A stretch of DNA of 64,000 nucleotides from Saprospiraceae bacterium (GTDB taxonomy: Bacteria; Bacteroidota; Bacteroidia; Chitinophagales; Saprospiraceae). The stretch spans positions 124,001-188,000 of the forward strand of contig JABAQQ010000018.1 in NCBI GenBank assembly GCA_019187225.1, read 5' to 3'. Below are positions 16,647-24,739 of this stretch, piece by piece. Position 1 is the first letter of the stretch; each line of letters opens with the position of its first letter. The notes below the pieces were generated by a model, which worked only from the letters and a program-made list of their open reading frames with translations, searched no databases and was not told the DNA's origin. The position numbers were made by a program, and so were the translations under genes.

Positions 16647-19328
16647 ATGAAAACATTCGTTTTTTCTTTGCTCTTCTACCTCGTCGCTTTATTCCCCGTC
16701 ACAGGGCAGAATTTTGACCTGCCAAAGGCAGTAGCCTGTTTGGACAAATGCGAATCTTTCTTTCAGGCCCAGCCATACACCCCACTGCCCGATAGCCTGG
16801 CGCTTTGCCTTGCAGAAGCTGTAAAAAATTTGAAATCAACTGGCCAGGTTTTCATTGCACTTTACCTCCGGAGCATGTATTCCCACGCCAATCAAATGGC
16901 GAATATTGGCTCTCTGCGCCAAGCGGCCAATGAGTTTCGGGTCATCGACTCTATTTTGCAGTCATTTCCCGCGACAACATTAGTAGTACGCAATATTGCT
17001 CAGACCCAAAACCAGATGTCTATCGTTTTAATGCACCTTTTCGAGTTGGATGAAGCCAGGTTGTACAATGCGAAAGCCCTGGCCAACTTTGAAAAAGGAA
17101 ATCTTCCGGAAGGAGTATTTCTCGCATTGGTTAGTAAGAGTGTGCTTGCACAATCAAGCGGAAACATCAGTGAAGGATTGTACTGGGCGGAACAAGCGCT
17201 TGCCCATTGGCGGACGATTCCCGATATCCCACCCGCCCGGCGCCTCGACCGGCTTAGCGCCGAAAGACTGAAATACGCTTATTTACTTGACTTGGCCGAC
17301 AGCATTGCTCATGAAGACGGTCAACAATCAGCGTTGCCTCAATTCCGTGCAGCACTTCAGGGCCTGCAAAATGTGCTTGTTGAAACAACTCAATACGACA
17401 GCCTGAGTGAGGATGTTAAAACTGCTGCAGCGTCCCTTGTCTTTAGCATTCAGCAATGTTTTTCAAATCTCTGCGCCGTCGAACCTGCCTGGGCCGATAG
17501 TGTCCTGCGTTATCAGCAGTACTTAACTGAAAAAGGTGTGAATGCCGGTAATGCGGTGCCCTACTTCGGTTTGACGGAGGCATTATCGGCGCTGGCATAT
17601 GCTGAAAAAGGAGAATGGGCAGATGCTTACAGATTAAGTCTACAAAGTTGCAGACATTATGGTTATCCTGCTTTCGATATCTTTTACGATAAACCGTTGA
17701 GCCCTATACAAATCCAGCAAATACAGGAAAAATATGCTATTATCCAAACGTTGCGCTTTCAAGCCAGGATACTTCAAATGCATGAAGGCGACCTGCGTGC
17801 TCATAGGCAGGCGTTGTTCGTATATGAACAAATCTTTCGGGTGCTCAACGAACTGCGCTTGAGCTTCCTCTCGGAAAGCAGCATGGAACTGTCTACCGAA
17901 CGCTTCGCCTCCATTTACCATGAAGCTGCTTTGGCTGCCATTGATTTGTACAGGCAGTCAGGACGGGCTGAATATTTTGAAAAGGCTTTTAATTACGCTG
18001 AAAAAGGTAAAAGCTTTGCGTTGCGCAGCGCTCTCCGCCGCCGCGTGGAAGACAATACCGTGTTCGAAGAAGAGCGGAAGCTTCGCGATAAATTAAGAGG
18101 GGCGGGATTGGTTTATCACAGAAATCCCAACTCGGCGCAGCTGGCCATTTTAGACAGCGTTTACAAGGAAATACAGAATTTGCGGGAAAAAGTTAAAAAG
18201 AACAACCCGCGCTACTACTCGGAGCAAATCGGCGAAGACGAAGTGACACTGGACTTGGCACGCCAGAAGTTGGTGAACGACGACTCGACGGCGCTCATAG
18301 AATTTTCTGTCGGGAACGATTCCACGCTCGTAATGGCAATTACCCGATCTCAAACCTACTGGAGCGTGGTCAAACACCCGAAAAACTGGTCGCAAACGCT
18401 CAATGAATACTGCCAGGCGATTTTCACGCAGAATGAAGATTTCGCCAAAGGCTACGACGTGTACAAGGTGTTGCTTTCTGAAATGCTGGAAAACCGCCTG
18501 CCGCCCCAAGTTGACCGCCTTATCATCGTCCCCGACGGAAATCTGCGAAAAGTGCTGTTCGAAAGCTTGCTCGACAAACCAATAAAGGCCAGTCAAGGCT
18601 ATGACCAATTATCATATTTATTGCGCCGCTACGCATTGTCTTACCAATACTCACTGACGGCCTACAAATATGCCGAAGAAATCAAGCGCAACCCAACCCA
18701 CTCCATCGGCGCTTTCATCGGAAAATACGAAGGAGAGAAACCCACATTTTTGCGTTGCGCAGACCACTCGATCCCCCATCTCGCAAACGCGGCACGCAAC
18801 GCGACGGATATGTGCGGAAAAAAGGCAGAGCCTTTTGAAGCCGCGGCCGAGGCCGATTTCATGCGGCAGGCAAGCCAATTTGACGAGTTGTTTTTTGCGA
18901 TGCATGGCTGCCTCCACTCTTCCGACCCCTTGGAGTCAAGCATATTGTTCACAAAAGACCCAAGCGGCGACGGACGACTCACAGTGAGCGAAGTGTTGAC
19001 CTTGCCGCAAAATCTGAACGCCCGACTGGTGGTCTTCGGTAGCTGCAACACCGCTAGCGGATTGCTCCTCAGGGGCGAGGGCATCATTTCTTTGGCGCGT
19101 GCTTTTGCCTATGCAGGTGTGCCCGCTACATTGGCGACTACTGCCGTGCTGCCAGATAAAAAGGAGACCTCGAATCTGCTGACTGCCTTTCACCAAAATT
19201 TGTGCAAAGGAATGAAAAAAGACCGGGCGCTGGCAGAAGCTAAAAGTGCGTTGATGAATGAAGAACACCCATACTACTGGGCCAATTTCATCCTCATCGG
19301 AGATCCCGCGCCGATGAACGAAAAGTGA
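16647..19328 (+). CDS. Secreted TPR-CHAT protease-like protein (module 1)
   Basis: An 893-residue protein: signal peptide (ending VTGQ), a helical TPR-type region (about 30-500), a coiled coil (LRDKLRGAGLVYHRN; NLREKVKKNN), and a C-terminal CHAT domain. CHAT is a caspase/separase-like fold (clan CD). Seen: the candidate dyad His753 in FFAMHGC and Cys800 in VVFGSCNTASG, then GEGIISLARAFAYAGVPAT, all in the expected order. Known TPR-CHAT proteins cleave partner proteins on a trigger. It faces tail-to-tail a membrane anti-sigma-like gene whose stop is 26 bp away. The signal peptide predicts action outside the cytoplasm. CHAT homologues can be inactive, so activity is inference. Confidence 0.85.
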   Translation: MKTFVFSLLFYLVALFPVTGQNFDLPKAVACLDKCESFFQAQPYTPLPDSLALCLAEAVKNLKSTGQVFIALYLRSMYSHANQMANIGSLRQAANEFRVIDSILQSFPATTLVVRNIAQTQNQMSIVLMHLFELDEARLYNAKALANFEKGNLPEGVFLALVSKSVLAQSSGNISEGLYWAEQALAHWRTIPDIPPARRLDRLSAERLKYAYLLDLADSIAHEDGQQSALPQFRAALQGLQNVLVETTQYDSLSEDVKTAAASLVFSIQQCFSNLCAVEPAWADSVLRYQQYLTEKGVNAGNAVPYFGLTEALSALAYAEKGEWADAYRLSLQSCRHYGYPAFDIFYDKPLSPIQIQQIQEKYAIIQTLRFQARILQMHEGDLRAHRQALFVYEQIFRVLNELRLSFLSESSMELSTERFASIYHEAALAAIDLYRQSGRAEYFEKAFNYAEKGKSFALRSALRRRVEDNTVFEEERKLRDKLRGAGLVYHRNPNSAQLAILDSVYKEIQNLREKVKKNNPRYYSEQIGEDEVTLDLARQKLVNDDSTALIEFSVGNDSTLVMAITRSQTYWSVVKHPKNWSQTLNEYCQAIFTQNEDFAKGYDVYKVLLSEMLENRLPPQVDRLIIVPDGNLRKVLFESLLDKPIKASQGYDQLSYLLRRYALSYQYSLTAYKYAEEIKRNPTHSIGAFIGKYEGEKPTFLRCADHSIPHLANAARNATDMCGKKAEPFEAAAEADFMRQASQFDELFFAMHGCLHSSDPLESSILFTKDPSGDGRLTVSEVLTLPQNLNARLVVFGSCNTASGLLLRGEGIISLARAFAYAGVPATLATTAVLPDKKETSNLLTAFHQNLCKGMKKDRALAEAKSALMNEEHPYYWANFILIGDPAPMNEK

Positions 19329-19354
19329 ACGGAGAGGATAGCGGCGTTCCCGCA

Positions 19355-20200
19355 TCACTTCACGCCGCAGCCATCGAGCCAGCGCAACAGATGAGCAGGC
19401 AGCAAGTATCTGACGTTTTCCTCTTGCATCACCTTTCGCGCTTCCTCGCACCTGCTATTGCAAGCATGGGCGAACACAAGCAAGGCCATTATTTGCTTTG
19501 TTTTGTAGCGAGGGTTCTGTCTCACTACTTCGAGATACCGCACAGCCAGTGTGGGGTCGCCTTCGGGCAGGCAAATGTTCAACGCCCCGATGACTAAACA
19601 CCGCCGGGGATACTTCGCTAAAACAGAGTCATGCTCCGACAAGAATTGATTCCCGATACGAAGTGCCTCTGAGTATCCGGCGTAGTCTCCTCTTGCAAAA
19701 TTGTTTTCAATCTCCTCCCCTTCTCTGCCGGCTATCGGTTCTTTGGGAATATAACGCAGCCATAAAGTGTCACGTATGCAAGGGATAGGTATAGACGGGG
19801 ATGTTAGAGACATTCTCCGCCATGGTAAAACGATATCAAAGGTGTCGGGCAGGCGCGGCTGTAAAAGTTTGAGTTCATCCACTTCCCTTTGTCTTTCGGC
19901 CTTCCGTTTTTCCATCTTTTGGTAGGCCAAGCTTACCATCCAAAATAATCCCAATAACCCCAAACCAATCAATACCACCTGGCGGCGCAACCGCTGCCTG
20001 TGTTGATATCTCTTTTTTATCTCCTCTTTTTCCACCGTGCGGGCGCGATGAAACGCATCGGCTTCGGCCAGGCGTAGCGCCACTTCTTGAGCGAAGGCAT
20101 CGTCGGTACGCACCAAATCTTCGAAGACCTCTTTGTCGTCTTCGGATAGCGCTCCAGCGAGGAAATTTTCGAGCAGAATGTTTTTTTCGTTTTGGCTCAT
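19355..20200 (-). CDS. Membrane anti-sigma-like protein (module 1)
   Basis: A 281-residue single-pass protein. The cytoplasmic N-terminal 70 residues (LLENFLAGALSEDDKEVFEDLV ...) resemble the zinc-free anti-sigma helix bundle. A membrane helix spans about 74-93 (VVLIGLGLLGLFWMVSLAY), followed by a periplasmic part with TPR-like helices and two Cys-containing hairpins (VFAHACNSRCEEARK). It overlaps the sigma gene by 4 bp, so the two are translationally coupled. The pairing with a sigma factor makes anti-sigma the best reading; the periplasmic domain could be the target of the neighbouring CHAT protein (inference). Confidence 0.75.
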   Translation of the reverse strand: MSQNEKNILLENFLAGALSEDDKEVFEDLVRTDDAFAQEVALRLAEADAFHRARTVEKEEIKKRYQHRQRLRRQVVLIGLGLLGLFWMVSLAYQKMEKRKAERQREVDELKLLQPRLPDTFDIVLPWRRMSLTSPSIPIPCIRDTLWLRYIPKEPIAGREGEEIENNFARGDYAGYSEALRIGNQFLSEHDSVLAKYPRRCLVIGALNICLPEGDPTLAVRYLEVVRQNPRYKTKQIMALLVFAHACNSRCEEARKVMQEENVRYLLPAHLLRWLDGCGVK

Positions 20201-20943
20201 GGCCTCGCTTGGTTTGGGTTTTTAAATCGTTCAATCAGTGCGTTCAATTCTTTTCGACACTCGGAGGCGATGTTTCTCACGGTGTCTGGATTGTTGAAGT
20301 TCAATTTTTTCTGTTCCGATTCAATGACTTCGATCAATTCTTCCAGTTTGAAGGCATAACCATCTTCTGACCGCTGGTATACGCGTTCTTTTGTAAAATC
20401 AACAATCGCTTCGTAGGGAAACCCCATATCGTCCCGAAGACTCAGCACATAATAGCATCGGTAGTTGGAAAGACGAAACTGATTCAACGCCTCATCGAGC
20501 AAGCCGTTGGAATACTGCGACATCAGGCCGTTCAGTTTATCGTGAACATCTGAGGCAAATCCTTTAAGCAATTCGTCAGAGGGCGCGTTTTCATTGGGTT
20601 TGTCCGGTTTGCTCTTATTAGTAGCGTTTCGGCGAGCATATCTCACGCAGGTATAAAGAAAAATTTTGTTAAAATAAGTTTTCACGCTGCTTTTTTCATC
20701 GAATCGCCCAGCCTTGATGTTGCTCACAAGCACCCAACAAGCATCCAAATAAGCCTCCTCCCTGTCGCGCTTGTCTGGAAGTATCCAAATAAAAGGATTC
20801 TTGTCTGTCAGATCGCGGTATGCTTCAAATAAACGATTTTCAGTCCTTCGCACCTCTGCTTCCTTTCCGTTTTGAAGTACGGCGGCAATCGTTTGGTCTG
20901 AATGACTTGGGCTCCCGGTAAGAAATGCCACCAATCGTTTCAT
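20197..20943 (-). CDS. ECF-like RNA polymerase sigma factor (module 1)
   Basis: A 248-residue sigma-70-type protein. The sigma2-like part runs about 35-105 (RLFEAYRDLTDKNPF; AYLDACWVLVSNIKAG; SVKTYFNKIFLYTCVRYARR). The C-terminal part has a weak sigma4-like HTH (RLSNYRCYYVLSLRDDMGFPYEAIVDF). It is longer than usual ECF factors (about 170-200). Coupled by ATGA to the anti-sigma-like gene. The minus-strand promoter TTG-18-TATGTTTG at 20997-20969 is a clean housekeeping match, so expression need not be autoregulated. High divergence in region 4 makes promoter specificity unpredictable. Confidence 0.75.
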   Translation of the reverse strand: MKRLVAFLTGSPSHSDQTIAAVLQNGKEAEVRRTENRLFEAYRDLTDKNPFIWILPDKRDREEAYLDACWVLVSNIKAGRFDEKSSVKTYFNKIFLYTCVRYARRNATNKSKPDKPNENAPSDELLKGFASDVHDKLNGLMSQYSNGLLDEALNQFRLSNYRCYYVLSLRDDMGFPYEAIVDFTKERVYQRSEDGYAFKLEELIEVIESEQKKLNFNNPDTVRNIASECRKELNALIERFKNPNQARP

Positions 20944-20968
20944 GTGGAAAGAAATCTGGTTATCAGGA

Positions 20969-20997
20969 CAAACATAAGAATTTCTTCCTCATGCCAA
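20969..20997 (-). promoter_or_regulatory. Promoter of sigma/anti-sigma operon 1
   Basis: On the minus strand: TTG (20997-20995), 18 bp, TATGTTTG (20976-20969). It is a close match to the Bacteroidota consensus and lies 26 bp upstream of the sigma gene ATG. Confidence 0.6.
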
Positions 20998-21042
20998 GCA
21001 CAGGAATATTCTTAACTCCACTCGTAAGTCTTATATCGTAAA

Positions 21043-22233
21043 TCACACACCCCTTCTCCTCACCTCTTCCAATATCAGCGCCAACTCCCTCCCCGCGTCC
21101 CCCGTGACGGAAGTATTCTCCTGGGCCCGGCGGATGAGGTAAGGGATCACTTCCCGGATCTGACCGTAAGGGACGTATTTGCCTACGCGGAAGCCGGCGG
21201 CGGCGAGGTTGAAAGTCACGTTGTCGCTCATGCCGAAAAGTTGGCTGAACAAGGTGTGGGGGTGATCATGGGCAATGCCTTTTTTGTCCATGATCTCTAC
21301 CTGGAGCATGGCGCTTTCGGCGTTGTGGCTGGCGTTGCAAAAGGCCATCGTATCGAGGTGGTCGAGGCAGAAGCGGACAGCGGTATTGTAATGATCGTCA
21401 GTAGCATTTTTATCCGGGTTGATGGGGTTATCGTAGCCGAACTCAGCGGCATAATGGGCTTCCTTCTCCATGTAAGCGCCGCGCACGAGTTTGGCGCCGA
21501 GCATAAAGCCCGCCTTCCTGGCACGGTCGTAACTCTCGATGAGGAATTGCAGGCGGTCTTTGCGGTACATCTGAAAGGTATTGTACACGACCACCCGTTT
21601 TTTATTGTAGCGTTTCATCATGAGCCATACCAGGTGATCAATCGTATCCTGGATCCAGCTTTCCTCGGCGTCAATAAAAACGGCTACTCCTTTGTTGGCG
21701 GCGTGGTAACACACAGCATCTATACGCTTCAGCACATTGCGGTACTCGCTCAGCTCGTCGCGGGTGAGGGTTGGGCGGTGCTGTACTTTTTCGAGCAGAT
21801 GGAAACGCGCCAGCCCGGTCACTTTGGTACTGACGACCGGTATGTGTTGCGAGCGGGATGCGTAGTCAATGGCGCGGATGTTCTCGTTCATCGTGTGATT
21901 GAAATCGAGTTCCATCTCTTTGCCCTCCGCGCCGTAGTCGAGGATGGTCAGGACATTGTGCGCTGCAAGCCGGTCGATGTTTTTCTGGCTGTCAAGTAAA
22001 GTGGTGCCGCCGCAGAACTGTTCGAATACGGTGTTTTTTACGATGGTTTCGGCAGTAGGGATACGGTTTTCCACTGCCCACAGGGCTAGTTGGGATCCAT
22101 ATTTTACCAGCCAGGGCTTGTTCATCATGCGGAACAACCAGGCAGATTTTTTCAGTTCGCGGTTGGTGAGGTGCGAAAAGGCGATTTCGGTGTTGGAAAA
22201 GTCAACTGCGGGCATAAAAGATATTGTTGTCAT
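21043..22233 (-). CDS. Proline dehydrogenase
   Basis: A 396-residue FAD enzyme that oxidises proline to pyrroline-5-carboxylate, the first step of proline catabolism. Seen: the barrel strands ISTKVTGLARF-type region (VVSTKVTGL), AVFIDAEESWIQ, GAKLVRGAYMEKE (a family hallmark) and the C-terminal substrate-binding helix YLIRRAQENTSV (R-R-x-x-E-N). Length fits stand-alone PRODH rather than bifunctional PutA. It lies alone between the sigma operon and aroE, with a tandem repeat just upstream of its start. Confidence 0.92.
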   Translation of the reverse strand: MTTISFMPAVDFSNTEIAFSHLTNRELKKSAWLFRMMNKPWLVKYGSQLALWAVENRIPTAETIVKNTVFEQFCGGTTLLDSQKNIDRLAAHNVLTILDYGAEGKEMELDFNHTMNENIRAIDYASRSQHIPVVSTKVTGLARFHLLEKVQHRPTLTRDELSEYRNVLKRIDAVCYHAANKGVAVFIDAEESWIQDTIDHLVWLMMKRYNKKRVVVYNTFQMYRKDRLQFLIESYDRARKAGFMLGAKLVRGAYMEKEAHYAAEFGYDNPINPDKNATDDHYNTAVRFCLDHLDTMAFCNASHNAESAMLQVEIMDKKGIAHDHPHTLFSQLFGMSDNVTFNLAAAGFRVGKYVPYGQIREVIPYLIRRAQENTSVTGDAGRELALILEEVRRRGV

Positions 22234-22335
22234 TAGAGGTCATTAAGGGTCACTGGAGGGTCATTAAAGGTCATTATAGAGGTAATTAAGAGACATTGGA
22301 GGGTGCGGAAATTACTATAAATTACCCTTAATGAC
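22231..22335. repeat. Degenerate ggtcattaa tandem repeats
   Basis: Units such as ggtcattaa, gggtcactggag, ggtcattaa, aggtcattatag, aggtaattaa and gagacattggag alternate over about 100 bp, from the proline dehydrogenase start to the aroE stop. They occupy the whole intergenic gap. Confidence 0.7.
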
Positions 22336-22336
22336 T

Positions 22337-23134
22337 TCAACTACCCCAGATTTCCCATGCTGCTTCGGCTTGTAAGTGCAACATTTCCAAGCCGTTTTTT
22401 ACGGTGCAGCCCCGGGCTTTGGCGCGCTGCAAAAGTAAGGTTTCGGCGGGATTGTAAACGAGGTCGTACACGAAATGTTGGGAGCTTAGTCGCTCGAACG
22501 GCAAATCGGGGCAAGTACCGGTGTGCGGCGACATTCCGAGCGGGGTGGTGTTGATGATGAGGTGGTAGACGGTGGACGGTAGACGGTGGACGGTTTCATA
22601 AGAAATCTGGTTTTCACTATCGGGATTACGCGAAACGAACCGATATGGGATACCGAGTTTTTTCAAAACGTAAGCGACGGCTTTGGAGGCTCCGCCTGTA
22701 CCTAAGATCAATGCTCCCACCCACCCTTCACCGCCCCCCGTCCACCATCCACTGTCCCCCCCCCGCCGTTCACCGTCCACCGTCCACCGTCCGCCATCTA
22801 CCGCTTTCAGTGACTTTTCAAAACCTGTTACATCCGTATTGTATCCTTTAAGTTGCTGATTTTCAATTTTTATACAATTCACTGCCCCTACGGCGCGGGC
22901 GGTCTCATCCAACTCGTGCAGAAAGGGAATGACCGTTTCCTTGTGCGGGATCGTCACATTGAGGCCGCACAGGTCGGGATGTTGGGCTAACAATGCCGGC
23001 AGGTCGGCGATATTTTCCAGGGGAAAAAGTTCATAACGTGCATCGGCAATGCCTTCGCGGGCGAATTTTTCCGAAAAATATTTTTGCGAGAACGAATGCC
23101 CAAGCGGGAAGCCGATAAGTCCGAAAAGGCGCAT
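22337..23134 (-). CDS. aroE: Shikimate dehydrogenase
   Basis: A 265-residue enzyme that reduces 3-dehydroshikimate with NADPH in aromatic amino acid synthesis. Seen: GFPLGHSFSQKYFSEKF (shikimate-binding Ser pair), NVTIPHKETVIPF (catalytic Lys), the nucleotide loop GTGGASKAV, NTTPLGM, YDLVYNP, and the C-terminal GLEMLHLQAEAAWEIW. Unusual: between the catalytic and nucleotide domains it carries a low-complexity insertion (AVDGGRWTVDGE, GGDSGWWTGGGEGW) encoded by a (ccaccgtc)-type repeat, and a second copy of the repeat encodes VHRLPSTVYH near the C-terminal part. The frame is intact, so the enzyme is probably active. Confidence 0.9.
   Translation of the reverse strand: MRLFGLIGFPLGHSFSQKYFSEKFAREGIADARYELFPLENIADLPALLAQHPDLCGLNVTIPHKETVIPFLHELDETARAVGAVNCIKIENQQLKGYNTDVTGFEKSLKAVDGGRWTVDGERRGGDSGWWTGGGEGWVGALILGTGGASKAVAYVLKKLGIPYRFVSRNPDSENQISYETVHRLPSTVYHLIINTTPLGMSPHTGTCPDLPFERLSSQHFVYDLVYNPAETLLLQRAKARGCTVKNGLEMLHLQAEAAWEIWGS
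22562..22600. repeat. gacggtggacggt repeat inside aroE (copy 1)
   Basis: Tandem ggtagacggtggacggt units lie within the coding frame of aroE, encoding roughly TVHRLPSTVYH. The same unit recurs at 22719-22803. Confidence 0.75.
22719..22803. repeat. ccaccgtccaccgt repeat inside aroE (copy 2)
   Basis: About 85 bp of C-rich tandem units (caccgtccaccgtccacc and variants) are inserted in frame between the two AroE domains and encode a Gly/Trp/Asp-rich linker. Confidence 0.75.
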
Positions 23135-23270
23135 GTGCAGTTTTTGGGCAAAATTCGTCTTTACCGGGACATTAAGGCGTCGCTGCGAAGGGATTTGCAG
23201 ATTTTTTGAGGCTTAAATGTTGATTTTCTGGATTTTTTACACAAAACTTTGCACAAACAAAAATGAGAGA

Positions 23271-23301
23271 GCCTTTCCGACGCGTTCGGGAAGGCTTTTT
23301 T
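23271..23301 (+). terminator. Terminator-like hairpin upstream of LOG gene
   Basis: The arms gcctttccga and tcgggaaggc enclose a 5-nt loop, followed by six T. The U-tract is on the plus strand, ahead of the LOG gene start at 23328. It would therefore end a short upstream transcript or attenuate LOG expression. A similar stem occurs at 24590-24621. Confidence 0.6.
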
Positions 23302-23327
23302 ATCCTAACATTTTAATATTGTGCAAT

Positions 23328-24086
23328 ATGGATAATCACGTAAAAGAAGCGAGCGAATCCGCCTTACATACGCCGGAGAACGGCGCTGCCCCCAAACGCA
23401 AAATGAAAGAATGGAAAAGTTTGCGCGGCGAAAACGCCTGGACGATGTTCAAAGTCATGGCAGAATTTGTAGACGGCTTCGAGACACTGAACAAGATCGG
23501 CCCCTGTATTTCGATTTTCGGCTCGGCCCGCACCAAACCCGGAACGCATTACTACGAACTGGCCGTCAAAGTCGCCAGCCGCCTCACAGAGGAAGGTTAC
23601 GGCATCATTACGGGTGGCGGACCGGGCATCATGGAAGCGGGCAACAAAGGCGCCTGGATGAAAGGAGGGCCGTCGGTGGGATTGAACATTGACTTGCCGT
23701 TCGAGCAAAATCACAATACGTTCATTGCTCCCGACAAAAACCTCACGCACCGGTACTTTTTTGTACGCAAGGTCATGTTCGTCAAATACGCGCAAGGCTT
23801 TGTGGTCATGCCCGGCGGTTTCGGCACGCTCGACGAGCTCTTCGAGGTGCTGACGCTCGTTCAGACCAAAAAAATATCGCCCGTGCCGATCGTACTGGTC
23901 GGAAAGGAGTTTTGGGAGGGCCTGAAAAACTGGATCGTAGAGATCATGCTCGAGCGCCACAAAAACATCAACGCCGAAGACCTCAACCTGTTCCTCGTGA
24001 CCGACGATCCCGACGAAGTGGCGCAGTACATCAACCGCTTCTATGCCGACAACGTGGAAGAACTTTCTCCCAATTACGCGTTGTGA
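23328..24086 (+). CDS. LOG family protein (cytokinin riboside phosphorylase-like)
   Basis: A 252-residue LOG/TIGR00730 family protein. Seen: the Rossmann start ISIFGSARTKPG, GYGIITGGGPGIMEAGNKGA, and the signature PGGFGTLDELFEVLT (family motif PGGxGTxxE). Members hydrolyse nucleotide 5'-monophosphates to free base and ribose phosphate; in plants this makes cytokinins. The ATG at 23328 is chosen because the upstream open frame runs through a terminator-like hairpin. The N-terminal 30 residues are charged and not conserved. It stands alone, followed by a hairpin-rich gap. Confidence 0.88.
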   Translation: MDNHVKEASESALHTPENGAAPKRKMKEWKSLRGENAWTMFKVMAEFVDGFETLNKIGPCISIFGSARTKPGTHYYELAVKVASRLTEEGYGIITGGGPGIMEAGNKGAWMKGGPSVGLNIDLPFEQNHNTFIAPDKNLTHRYFFVRKVMFVKYAQGFVVMPGGFGTLDELFEVLTLVQTKKISPVPIVLVGKEFWEGLKNWIVEIMLERHKNINAEDLNLFLVTDDPDEVAQYINRFYADNVEELSPNYAL

Positions 24087-24092
24087 TCAACC

Positions 24093-24184
24093 GGATATTG
24101 GATTTTTTGATATTGGACGTTGGATTTTAAGACTTGTGGAGCACTCATTCAGTCTGATGTCCAATGTCAGAAAATCCAAGATCC
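24093..24184. repeat. Inverted ggatattggatt repeat
   Basis: The arms 24093-24120 and 24157-24184 are 28 nt each with four mismatches. The 12-mer ggatattggatt is also present at 5771-5782, at the start of the radical SAM gene, so it is a dispersed element. Confidence 0.75.
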
Positions 24185-24216
24185 AGAAACCTGCAAACAA
24201 TTGATTTTCAATAAAA

Positions 24217-24256
24217 AACAGGCTTCGGAAGGGCGACCTTGAAGCCTGTTTTTATT
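24217..24256 (+). terminator. Intrinsic terminator
   Basis: A perfect 10-bp stem (aacaggcttc / gaagcctgtt) with a 14-nt loop, followed by a T-rich run. It lies 130 bp after the LOG gene stop and is probably its terminator. Confidence 0.75.
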
Positions 24257-24508
24257 TTTTTGAAATTTTTTTCAGGAAACCTGATAACGTTTCCGGTAAT
24301 TCCGACATAAATAAGCAAACACCAAATGAAAACGCGGATTGGAGATAACTAAAAACCTCCGCCGGATGCGCATAAACTTATGCAAATCTGCAATAGCGGC
24401 GACGACTCCAACCAAATTGAAAACACCCGATTAACCACCTCCTGAAAACCAAATCCCAGAAGCCGCCCCGGAGACCACCCCTCAAACCACCCATCCCAGA
24501 GCGCCAAC

Positions 24509-24557
24509 ATTCGCCGGGAAGCCAAGTCCAACCTCAATCGAGGCTTCCCCGGCGAAT
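24509..24557. repeat. GC-rich hairpin
   Basis: The arms attcgccgggaagcc and ggcttccccggcgaat pair with a single bulged base around an 18-nt loop. There is no U-tract. Confidence 0.65.
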
Positions 24558-24589
24558 ATGGCGAAACAGCCAAAGAGAAAACAACGCGA

Positions 24590-24621
24590 GCCTTTCCGAT
24601 TCCCCCGGAAAGGCTTTTTTT
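24590..24621 (+). terminator. Intrinsic terminator without an obvious gene
   Basis: The stem gcctttccg / cggaaaggc is followed by seven T on the plus strand. No plus-strand gene ends nearby, so it implies an unannotated short transcript from the preceding 300 bp or a stray element. It resembles the stem at 23271. Confidence 0.6.
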
Positions 24622-24654
24622 ATTGGCGTCAGCAATACAAGCCTGGTAAAATGA

Positions 24655-24708
24655 ATCCCGAATTTTTGGAATATCCGCTCAGAAGACGCTTTCTCCAAAA
24701 ATTCGGGA
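24655..24708. repeat. Perfect 16-bp inverted repeat
   Basis: atcccgaatttttgga (24655-24670) and its exact reverse complement (24693-24708) have 22 nt between them, 32 bp from the stop of the anti-sigma-like gene on the minus strand. It may serve as that gene's terminator. Confidence 0.7.
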
Positions 24709-24739
24709 TGAACTCAGGTTTATGCAAAAGGAAAAGTCG

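Larger units (their letters stand above)
24087..24739. other. Gene-free gap with a cluster of hairpins
   Basis: I see no convincing gene in these 653 bp. It holds, in order: an inverted repeat 24093-24120/24157-24184; a strong terminator 24217-24256; a weak ggaaac/gtttcc stem 24275-24294; a stem 24509-24523/24542-24557; a terminator 24590-24621; and a perfect 16-bp stem 24655-24670/24693-24708. A structured RNA or several decayed repeat elements would both explain it. An 84-codon open frame from 24558 runs through two of the hairpins and is probably not coding. Confidence 0.6.

Noticed and set aside
16647-20943. CRISPR-linked (type III-E) origin of the TPR-CHAT gene
   Set aside because: No repeat array, Cas7-11 or Csx30-like gene is present and the CHAT protein has a secretion signal.
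22719-22803. Frameshift or pseudogene in aroE
   Set aside because: All AroE motifs on both sides of the repeat are in one frame, so the gene is intact.
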